DNA of 32,964 nucleotides from an uncultured Ruthenibacterium sp. Lineage in GTDB: Bacteria; Bacillota; Clostridia; Oscillospirales; Ruminococcaceae. The stretch spans positions 1-32,964 of the forward strand of contig CALXBN010000049.1 of NCBI GenBank assembly GCA_944386555.1, given 5' to 3'. Shown piece after piece: positions 8,978-15,740 of this stretch. Under the pieces are notes generated by a model. That model had not been told where the DNA came from and made no database searches. It was given only the letters and a program-made list of their open reading frames with translations. The position numbers and the translations under genes are program-made. Each line of letters opens with the position of its first letter. Within the stretch, counting starts at the first letter, position 1.

Positions 8978-10141
8978 ATGCCCGAGCAAGCAAAACAGTT
9001 GAAATATCAGGCAGACCTGCGCAGCAGGCTGCTGTCACACCAGCCGCCGGTGGATTGGCCCTTTGCCATCCTGGTGCTGATCGTCCTGGCGTTCGGGCTG
9101 GTGGCGCTGTTCAGCGCCAGCTACCCCAACGGGCTGTGGCAGTACAATGACGGGCTGTACTTCATCCGCCGGCAGGCACTGTTTGCAGTGCTGGGCCTGG
9201 CGGCCATGTTTGTGGCCAGCCGGGTGGATTACCATATTTTCCACCGCCTGGCTTGGCCGCTGATGGGCGTCACCCTGCTGCTGCTGGTTGTGGTGCTGTT
9301 TATGCCCGACCAGAAGGGCGTCAGCCGCTGGATCCGGTTGGGCCCGGTCAGCGTGCAGCCTTCGGAAATCGCAAAATTTGCGGTGATTGTGGTGTTCGCC
9401 CACATCATCTCCCTGAATTATAAGCACATGAAGAAATTCCTCTACGGTGTGCTGCCTTTTCTGTTGATTCTGATCCCTCTGGTGGGGCTGATGATCCTGG
9501 AGCCCCATCTGTCCGGCACGGTGCTGCTGCTGGCCATCGGCGCGGTGATGATGTTTGTGGGCGGTACGGGCATCGTGTGGTTCGTGGTGGCGCTGGGCGG
9601 CCTGGCGGGGGCCATTGCCATTATCGTGGTGGCTTTTCCGGACCTAATCTGGTATGCCATGGACCGTCTGGAGTATTGGATAGACCCTTTCAGTGATCCG
9701 CTGGGCAAAGGCCACCAGACGATCCAGAGCATGTATGCCATTGGCTCCGGCGGGCTGTTCGGCCTGGGGCTGGGCAATTCCCGCCAGAAGCACCTGTACC
9801 TGCCAGAGCCGGAAAACGACTTTGTGTTCAGCATCTGGTGCGAGGAGATGGGCTTCGTGGGCGCCGTGGTGGTGATCCTGCTGTTTGTGGCGCTGATGCT
9901 GCGAGGGGTGTACATCGCCTACAAGGCCAAGGACAAATTCGGCGCCATGCTGGTGGTGGGCATCGTCGCCCAGGTGATCATCCAGGCAGCGCTGAACATC
10001 GCCGTGGTCACCAAAACCATCCCCAACACGGGCATCAGCCTGCCCTTTTTCTCCTACGGCGGCTCCAGCCTGGTGATGCTGCTGGGGGAGATGGGCATTG
10101 TCTTGTCCGTTTCGCGGCAAAGCGCCGCAGCCAAAACATAG
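8978..10141 (+). CDS. ftsW: SEDS peptidoglycan glycosyltransferase FtsW/SpoVE
   Basis: This 387-residue SEDS family protein polymerises lipid II into glycan strands together with a class B PBP. About ten membrane helices are apparent. Family signatures include SVQPSEIAKF, the EPHLSGTVLL block containing the conserved acidic residue, the GHQTIQSMYAIGSGG block, LPEPENDFVFS, and the terminal LPFFSYGGSS. AAAGGAGG precedes ATG 8978. Firmicutes may carry both ftsW and spoVE. Position between mraY and murG matches spoVE in B. subtilis and ftsW elsewhere, so division versus sporulation use is not settled by sequence. Confidence 0.94.
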   Translation: MPEQAKQLKYQADLRSRLLSHQPPVDWPFAILVLIVLAFGLVALFSASYPNGLWQYNDGLYFIRRQALFAVLGLAAMFVASRVDYHIFHRLAWPLMGVTLLLLVVVLFMPDQKGVSRWIRLGPVSVQPSEIAKFAVIVVFAHIISLNYKHMKKFLYGVLPFLLILIPLVGLMILEPHLSGTVLLLAIGAVMMFVGGTGIVWFVVALGGLAGAIAIIVVAFPDLIWYAMDRLEYWIDPFSDPLGKGHQTIQSMYAIGSGGLFGLGLGNSRQKHLYLPEPENDFVFSIWCEEMGFVGAVVVILLFVALMLRGVYIAYKAKDKFGAMLVVGIVAQVIIQAALNIAVVTKTIPNTGISLPFFSYGGSSLVMLLGEMGIVLSVSRQSAAAKT

Positions 10142-10156
10142 CCATGCAGCAAAAGG

Positions 10157-10190
10157 CAGCGAACGCCGCGGAATGCGGCGTCCGCTGTTT
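10157..10190 (+). other. Stable hairpin in the ftsW-murG gap
   Basis: CAGCG and ACGCCGC pair with GCGGCGT and CGCTG around a 5-nt loop, with one mismatch (10157-10187). Three T follow. The 121-nt gap has no promoter that I can see. The hairpin may be a weak attenuator or a mRNA-stability element; the T tract is too short for a confident terminator. Confidence 0.4.
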
Positions 10191-10262
10191 GCGCTTGCAG
10201 CGGCCGGATGTGCCGCCCGGCCCGGGGCCGGAAATCAGTGCAGGAAATCGAGGAGGAAGCTC

Positions 10263-11393
10263 ATGCGTGTACTCATCGCCGCCGGCGGCACCGCCGGCCA
10301 CATCAACCCGGCCCTGGCCATCGCCGGGGCCATCCGGGCCCGCTGCCCCGGCGCCGACATCCACTTTGCCGGCCGGAAAAAGGGAATGGAGTACGGCCTG
10401 GTGACAAAGGCCGGCTATCCCTTCCACCCCATCGAGGTGAACGGCATCCAGCGCCGGCTGACGCCCCGGAACATCGCCCGCAACGTGCAGGCCCTGTACC
10501 ATCTGGCCCTGGCGGCGCCCCGGGCCGCCGCCATGATCCGTCGCCTGCGGCCGGACCTGGTCATCGGCGCGGGCGGGTACGTCAGCGGGCCGGTGGTGCG
10601 GGCGGCCGCCAGGGCCGGTGTGCTGACGGCCATCCACGAACAGAACGCCTTCCCCGGTGTTACCAACAAGCTGCTGGCCAGGCAGGTAGACCTGGTGTTT
10701 GCCGCCATGCCGGATGCGGTGCAGCGCCTGGGCGTGCCGGAAAAGACCCTGGTGGTGGGCAACCCGGTGCGCGCCGAGATCTGGCAGGCGGACCGCGCCG
10801 CCGCCCGGGCGTCGCTTGGTATCGGGGCGGACCGGGTGATGATCCTCAGCTTCGGCGGCAGCCTGGGGGCCCAGCGGGTGAACGAGGTGGTGGCCGCCCT
10901 GGCACGGTGGGAACTGGACAACCGGAATTTCTATCATGTGCACGCCACCGGATCCATCGAAAAGGAGGACTTCGCCCGCCTGGCCCGGCAGATGGGCATC
11001 GACGGCGACGGGCGCTTTGTGATCCGGGAGTACATTGACGACATGCCCCGCATGCTGGCTGCAGCGGACCTGGTGATCAGCCGGGCCGGTGCCTCTACGC
11101 TGGCGGAGATTGCTGCGGTGGGGCGGGCTTCGGTGCTGATCCCTTCGCCCAATGTGGCGGAAAACCACCAGTACTATAACGCCCTGCAGCTGGAAAAGCT
11201 GGGGGCTGCCGTGGTGGTGGAGGAAAAAGAACTGTCCGGCGAAAAGCTGACAGAGATTGTGAAAAGCCTGACGGCGGACCGCGCCGCGCTGCTGGAGATG
11301 GGTGCCAAAGCAAAAGCACTGGCCCAGCCCGATTCGCTGGAAAAGATCTGGGAAGCTTTGGCCCGGGCCCTGCAGAGCCGGGGTATAGGCTGA
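10263..11393 (+). CDS. murG: UDP-GlcNAc:lipid I N-acetylglucosaminyltransferase MurG
   Basis: This 376-residue GT28 family enzyme, peripheral at the inner face of the membrane, adds GlcNAc to lipid I to give lipid II. The donor-side loop GGTAGHINPA (residues 8-17) and the GGYVSGP block are canonical. So are the HEQNAFPG block, the second glycine loop SFGGSLGAQ, and the SRAGASTLAE and PSPNVAENHQ blocks. The upstream frame is open to 10098, but ATG 10263 has GAGGAGG at the right distance. A terminator-like hairpin follows at 11401-11440. Confidence 0.96.
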   Translation: MRVLIAAGGTAGHINPALAIAGAIRARCPGADIHFAGRKKGMEYGLVTKAGYPFHPIEVNGIQRRLTPRNIARNVQALYHLALAAPRAAAMIRRLRPDLVIGAGGYVSGPVVRAAARAGVLTAIHEQNAFPGVTNKLLARQVDLVFAAMPDAVQRLGVPEKTLVVGNPVRAEIWQADRAAARASLGIGADRVMILSFGGSLGAQRVNEVVAALARWELDNRNFYHVHATGSIEKEDFARLARQMGIDGDGRFVIREYIDDMPRMLAAADLVISRAGASTLAEIAAVGRASVLIPSPNVAENHQYYNALQLEKLGAAVVVEEKELSGEKLTEIVKSLTADRAALLEMGAKAKALAQPDSLEKIWEALARALQSRGIG

Positions 11394-11400
11394 TTTTTCC

Positions 11401-11440
11401 GAAAAAACAGCCTTAATGCCGTTGTTGGCTGCGTTTTTTC
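11401..11440. terminator. Terminator-like hairpin after murG
   Basis: GAAAAAACAGCC pairs with GGCTGCGTTTTTTC around a 14-nt loop, with six T in the right arm and a matching A run in the left. It could act in both directions. murA follows 55 nt later with no good promoter between, so leaky termination is likely. Confidence 0.55.
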
Positions 11441-11494
11441 ACACAAAATCCGCGTTTTGCATAGGATGGGCCAAAGCAAAACGGGGGTGGGAAA

Positions 11495-12775
11495 ATGGAA
11501 GGGATCCGCATCTGCGGGGGCCGGCCGCTGCGGGGCAGCGTACAGGTTCCCGGGGCCAAAAACGCGGTGCTGCCGGTACTGGCGGCGTCGATCCTGTGCC
11601 GCGGGCCGGTCACTTTGGAAAATGTGCCCAATCTGTCCGATGTGGCTGCCGCAGCCCGTATCCTGCAGGCCCTGGGCGGCCGGGTGAGCCAGCCGGCGCC
11701 GGGCCGGCTGCGGGTGCTGCCGCCGGAGCAGCCCGGCCGTGCGGTGCCCAGGCGGCTGATGCAGGCCATGCGTTCGTCGCTGTTTTTTCTGGCGCCGGTG
11801 CTCTCCCGCACCAGCCAGGTGCAGGTCAGCCTGCCCGGCGGGTGTGATCTGGGTGCGCGGCCCATCGACATGCACCTGCACGGCCTGGCGGCCATGGGCG
11901 CGCGCTTTGCCCAGGACGGTCAGGCCCTGCTGGCCAGCGCCCCCGGCGGGCTGCGCGGGGCGGATATCACCCTGCGCTATCCCAGCGTGGGCGCCACCGA
12001 GACGCTGCTGATGGCCGCCGTGTGTGCCCGGGGCGAGACGATGATCCGCGGCGCGGCCATCGAGCCGGAAGTGACGGACCTGGCCCGTTTCCTGCAAGCG
12101 GCGGGCGCGTGCATCACCGGCGTGGGTACCCGCCGGCTGCGGGTAATGGGCGTGCAGATGCTGCAGGGCGTGCGCTGGCGCATCTGCCCGGACCGCATTG
12201 CCGCGGCCACCGTGCTGTGCGCGGCGGCGGCCTGCGGCGGGCGCGTTGCCCTGACGGGCGCCGTGCCGGATCATTGCACCGCTGTGGTGCGCGCTTTGTG
12301 CCGGGCCGGCTGCTGCGTCACGGCTACGGAGACCGGCATTGCCCTGGAAAGTGACGGCCGGCTGCGGGGGATCGGCGCGCTGCTCACCGATGTATATCCG
12401 GCATTCCCCACGGATGCCGCCCCGCTGCTGGCTGCGGCGCTGCTGCGGGCCGAAGGGGAAAGCGCCATCACGGATACCGTCTTTGAAAACCGCTTCGCAT
12501 GTGCTGCGGGCTTCTCAGCCCTGGGGGCTGTGGCGGGTATCCTGGGCCGCACGGTCACCATTCGGGGGGTACGCGGCCTTCACGGCGCGCAGTTGGCCGC
12601 GCCGGACCTGCGGGGCGGGGCGGCCCTGGCCATCGGCGCGCTGGCTGCTGAAGGGGAGAGCCTGCTCACCGGTGTTGAACACATCGACCGCGGCTACGAA
12701 GACCTGGCCGGCCTGTTTGCCGGCCTGGGGGCCGATACGGCCCGGGTGCGCCGGCGGGAGGCCGGTGCGGGCTGA
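11495..12775 (+). CDS. murA: UDP-GlcNAc 1-carboxyvinyltransferase MurA
   Basis: This 426-residue enolpyruvyl transferase makes the first committed peptidoglycan precursor from UDP-GlcNAc and phosphoenolpyruvate. The N-terminal GAKNAVLP block contains K22. The catalytic cysteine, target of fosfomycin, is present as C117 in LPGGCDLGARP. The AFPTD and TVFENRF blocks and the terminal HIDRGYEDL block match the family. The start is set by a GGGGGTGGG ribosome site before ATG 11495. An 8-bp inverted repeat (CGTTTTGC 11453-11460, GCAAAACG 11476-11483) ends at this site. murA is unusual between murG and ftsQ; murB often sits here in Bacillus. Many Firmicutes have two MurA paralogues and a second copy elsewhere is possible. 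Confidence 0.95.
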   Translation: MEGIRICGGRPLRGSVQVPGAKNAVLPVLAASILCRGPVTLENVPNLSDVAAAARILQALGGRVSQPAPGRLRVLPPEQPGRAVPRRLMQAMRSSLFFLAPVLSRTSQVQVSLPGGCDLGARPIDMHLHGLAAMGARFAQDGQALLASAPGGLRGADITLRYPSVGATETLLMAAVCARGETMIRGAAIEPEVTDLARFLQAAGACITGVGTRRLRVMGVQMLQGVRWRICPDRIAAATVLCAAAACGGRVALTGAVPDHCTAVVRALCRAGCCVTATETGIALESDGRLRGIGALLTDVYPAFPTDAAPLLAAALLRAEGESAITDTVFENRFACAAGFSALGAVAGILGRTVTIRGVRGLHGAQLAAPDLRGGAALAIGALAAEGESLLTGVEHIDRGYEDLAGLFAGLGADTARVRRREAGAG

Positions 12776-12811
12776 AGAAGAAAAAGATCCGACAGGAAAG
12801 GAGGGCGCCTT

Positions 12812-14314
12812 ATGGCAGATCAGCGCAAACCGCTGTTTGAACGGACACCCGGGCCGGGCCGGACCAAGACGCCTGCCCGCCCTGACTATCGGGCCGGCCA
12901 GGCGCCGGCACAGCCGGCGCGGCGCACGGCGGCCCGCCCCGATTACAGCAGGGGTGCCGCGCATGGCAGCCCGGTGCGGCAGGATATGCCCGAACGGCCG
13001 GTCTATCCGGAGCGGCCTGAGGCCCGCCGAACCCGGCCGGGGCACCCGGTATACGATTATGACCGCGAGGCTGCGGCCGCCCGCCATGGCCCGTCCGGCC
13101 GGGTGGACGATTCCGCCGGCAGCCTGGGGCCGGACGGCCTGCCCCGGCGCACCCAGCGCCCCGCGGCGCCGTTTGTCAACACGCTGCCGGGCCGGGCCGG
13201 CAGCGGGCAGGGAATGCCGCCGCGCCCGGGTGCGGCGGCACAGCGGCGTGCGGAGGAAGTGCCCGGCCGGAGCCGGCGCCTGGCCGAACGGGCGCCGGAC
13301 CGTTCCGCCGCCCGTCCGCCCGCCTGGCATGCCAGCCCGGAGCAGGAGGTGCCCCTGAAGCCCCGGGCCGCGGCCTATGACCAAGCAAAGGATGCGCCGC
13401 CGGGACGCAAAACGCCGCACCAGGGGCACGCGGGCGGACAAGCCGGGAAAAAGCCGGGCTTTTTCGCTCGGCGCGCCGCCGCCCGCCGCCGCAAAAAGGC
13501 CTGGCAGGCGGCCCATCCGCCCACCCCCGCCCAGCTGCGGGCACGCAAAATCCGCCGGGGCATCTTCGCGGGCCTGGCAGCGGCGGTCATTGTTGCTGCC
13601 GGCTGTGCGGTGTCTGCAGCCATGCTGTTCAAGATCCAGACCATCACCGTGGTGCAGCCCGAAGAGGGGACGGCCTACAGCAACGAACAGATCCTGGAAG
13701 CTTTCGGCACGCCGACAGGGGCCAATATCTTTTCCTTCCGGGCCGATGCGGCCGCACAAACCATTGCCGCGGCGCTGCCTTATCTGGAGACCGTTTCGAT
13801 CAGCCGGCAGCTGCCGGATACGGTTTTGATCACTGTGACGGCTGCGGCCGAGACCTACTGCGTGCCGGCTGATACCGGTGGTGTGGCGGTGGTGAGCGCG
13901 GGCATGAAAGTGCTGCGCACCGCCCCGGCGGAGGACGAGAGCGCGGCGGCGCTCATTCAGGTGACGGGCGCCCAGGCGGCTGCTCCGGTGGCGGGGCAGC
14001 CTTTGGCATTCACCGAACCGGACAAGCTGACGGTGCTGCAGCAGATTTTGGCGCAGACCCAGTCCGTGGGCCTGGTGCCCATCGGTCAGATCGACCTGAC
14101 GGATATCCTGGAGCTGAGCTTCGTATATGATGGGCGGATCAAGATCCTGCTGGGGACCGCCAACGACCTGGCCTATAAGGTGGAATGGGCCTGGCGCCTG
14201 GTGACGCCGCAGGAAGAGACCAGCCTTCCGGACACCGCCCAGGGGACACTGGACGTCAGCCGCCGCAACAGCGAAGGGCGCGGCCAGGCATCCTGGCGGG
14301 AGGGTGTATTCTGA
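12812..14314 (+). CDS. ftsQ: FtsQ/DivIB-type cell division protein with very long disordered N-terminus
   Basis: This 500-residue bitopic membrane protein is assigned to FtsQ/DivIB, which joins FtsL and DivIC in the divisome. Residues 1-250 are a cytoplasmic region rich in Pro, Arg and Ala, with ARPDY repeated at about 22-26 and 41-45, ending in a highly basic stretch. One transmembrane helix (about 251-272) follows, then a POTRA-like domain (about 273-345: FKIQTITVV, YSNEQILEAFG, NIFSF, PYLETVSISRQLPDT) and the beta domain. Usual DivIB cytoplasmic tails are only about 20-60 residues, so this one is several times longer. AAAGGAGGG precedes ATG 12812. The order murA-ftsQ-ftsZ fits the dcw cluster; ftsA is missing. 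Confidence 0.88.
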   Translation: MADQRKPLFERTPGPGRTKTPARPDYRAGQAPAQPARRTAARPDYSRGAAHGSPVRQDMPERPVYPERPEARRTRPGHPVYDYDREAAAARHGPSGRVDDSAGSLGPDGLPRRTQRPAAPFVNTLPGRAGSGQGMPPRPGAAAQRRAEEVPGRSRRLAERAPDRSAARPPAWHASPEQEVPLKPRAAAYDQAKDAPPGRKTPHQGHAGGQAGKKPGFFARRAAARRRKKAWQAAHPPTPAQLRARKIRRGIFAGLAAAVIVAAGCAVSAAMLFKIQTITVVQPEEGTAYSNEQILEAFGTPTGANIFSFRADAAAQTIAAALPYLETVSISRQLPDTVLITVTAAAETYCVPADTGGVAVVSAGMKVLRTAPAEDESAAALIQVTGAQAAAPVAGQPLAFTEPDKLTVLQQILAQTQSVGLVPIGQIDLTDILELSFVYDGRIKILLGTANDLAYKVEWAWRLVTPQEETSLPDTAQGTLDVSRRNSEGRGQASWREGVF

Positions 14315-14340
14315 CTGCGGGGAAAAATTTGCGAAAAGTA

Positions 14341-14369
14341 TTGAAATCGGCCATAAAATCTGTTATCCT
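14341..14369 (+). promoter_or_regulatory. Probable ftsZ promoter
   Basis: TTGAAA (14341-14346) and TATCCT (14364-14369) are 17 nt apart in an AT-rich island between ftsQ and ftsZ, which contrasts with the GC-rich surroundings. A small hairpin (GCCTTTGCAGGC, 14411-14422) lies in the leader. Separate ftsZ promoters are common in Firmicutes. Confidence 0.55.
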
Positions 14370-14451
14370 TATACTTAGTGTAAACTGCAAATATTGTATT
14401 CTTTCACACTGCCTTTGCAGGCGAAAAATTCGTTTATAGGAGGAGTTTCTC

Positions 14452-15636
14452 GTGGCTTTCATCCTCGATGAAGAACTGCAGAATATTACCAATATCAAGG
14501 TGGTGGGCGTCGGCGGCGGCGGCGGAAACGCCATCAACCGCATGGTGGAAAGCGGCCTGCGCGGCGTGGAGTTCATCAGCATGAACACCGATCAGCAGGC
14601 GCTGTTCAATTCCAAGGCCACCCAGAAAGTGCAGCTGGGGGCCAAGCTCACCAAGGGCCGCGGCGCGGGCGCCGACCCGGAGATCGGCCAGCGCAGCGCC
14701 GAAGAGAGCCGCGACGAGATCGCCAACGCCCTGAAGGGCGCGCAGATGGCCTTTATCACCGCCGGTATGGGCGGCGGCACCGGTACAGGCGCCGCACCTG
14801 TGGTGGCAGAGGTGGCCAAGGAGCTGGGCATCCTCACCGTCGGCATTGTTACCAAGCCCTTCGCCTTTGAGGGAAAGCGCAAAATGAACATGGCCGAGAT
14901 CGGCATCAACGGCCTTTTGGAGCGGGTAGACAGCCTGATCGTCATCCCCAACGAGCGCCTGAAGCTGATCAGCAAAGAGAAGATCACCCTGATGAACGCC
15001 TTTGAGGCCGCCGACAATGTGCTGCGCCAGGGTGTGGAGAGCATTTCGGCCCTGATCAATGTGGCTGCTTTCATCAACCTGGACTTTGCCGATGTGCGCA
15101 GCGTCATGAAAGATGCCGGCTATGCCCACATGGGTGTGGGTTCCGCCAAGGGGCAGAACAAGGCCGAGGAAGCCGCCAATGCCGCGATTTCCAGCCCGCT
15201 GCTGGAGACCAGCATCGCCGGCGCCCGGGGCGTGGTCATCAACATCACCTCCTCGCCGGACATCGGCCTGGACGATGTGGAGAAGGCCGCTACCCTCATC
15301 ACCCGTTCGGCCCATCCGGACGCCAATATCATCTGGGGCGCCGCTTTCGATGAGAGCCTGAAGGATGAGATGTGCATCACCGTGGTTGCCACGGGCTTTG
15401 ATGTGAACGCGCCGGAGGAGCCCGCTGCCGCCGAGAGCACGGACTTCAACAATGTGCCGCTGACTTTCAGCAGCGAGCAGGCTGCCGCTCCCGTGCAGCC
15501 CAACCAGCCGGTGATGCCTGCGGTGCAGCCGGCAGCCCCGGCTCCGGCCCCTGCGCCGGCCCCGGCAGCTGAGGACGACGGAGACAAGTATTTCGACGAC
15601 ATCTTAAGCATGCTGAACAACCGCGGCAATAACTGA
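14452..15636 (+). CDS. ftsZ: Cell division GTPase FtsZ
   Basis: This 394-residue tubulin homologue polymerises at midcell with GTP to scaffold the divisome. The GTP loop GGGTGTG is at residues 107-113 and the T7 synergy loop NLDFADV at 209-215. A Pro/Ala-rich linker runs from about 322 to 375, and the C-terminal peptide is the acidic EDDGDKYFDDILSMLNNR. The start is GTG 14452, 8-14 nt after TAGGAGGA; the usual start of the family (about 10 residues before NIKVVGVGG) agrees. The C-terminal peptide lacks the usual IPAFLRR-like form and has little positive charge after it. A strong terminator follows. Confidence 0.97.
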   Translation: MAFILDEELQNITNIKVVGVGGGGGNAINRMVESGLRGVEFISMNTDQQALFNSKATQKVQLGAKLTKGRGAGADPEIGQRSAEESRDEIANALKGAQMAFITAGMGGGTGTGAAPVVAEVAKELGILTVGIVTKPFAFEGKRKMNMAEIGINGLLERVDSLIVIPNERLKLISKEKITLMNAFEAADNVLRQGVESISALINVAAFINLDFADVRSVMKDAGYAHMGVGSAKGQNKAEEAANAAISSPLLETSIAGARGVVINITSSPDIGLDDVEKAATLITRSAHPDANIIWGAAFDESLKDEMCITVVATGFDVNAPEEPAAAESTDFNNVPLTFSSEQAAAPVQPNQPVMPAVQPAAPAPAPAPAPAAEDDGDKYFDDILSMLNNRGNN

Positions 15637-15649
15637 ACGATTTGAAATG

Positions 15650-15679
15650 AAAGCGGGGCTTTTCGGGGCCCCGCTTTTT
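15650..15679 (+). terminator. Intrinsic terminator after ftsZ
   Basis: AAAGCGGGGC (15650-15659) pairs with GCCCCGCTTT (15668-15677) around an 8-nt loop, with a run of five T at 15675-15679. It lies 14 nt after the ftsZ stop. Confidence 0.9.
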
Positions 15680-15740
15680 GGCCTTGAACAGCGGTGCACC
15701 GCAGATCAGGGCATTTTGGGGGAAAGGGGGAGATGCGGAC

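Noticed and set aside
14185..14439. 84-codon plus-strand frame across the ftsQ end and ftsZ leader
   Set aside because: It overlaps the ftsQ 3' end and the ftsZ promoter, and has no ribosome site.
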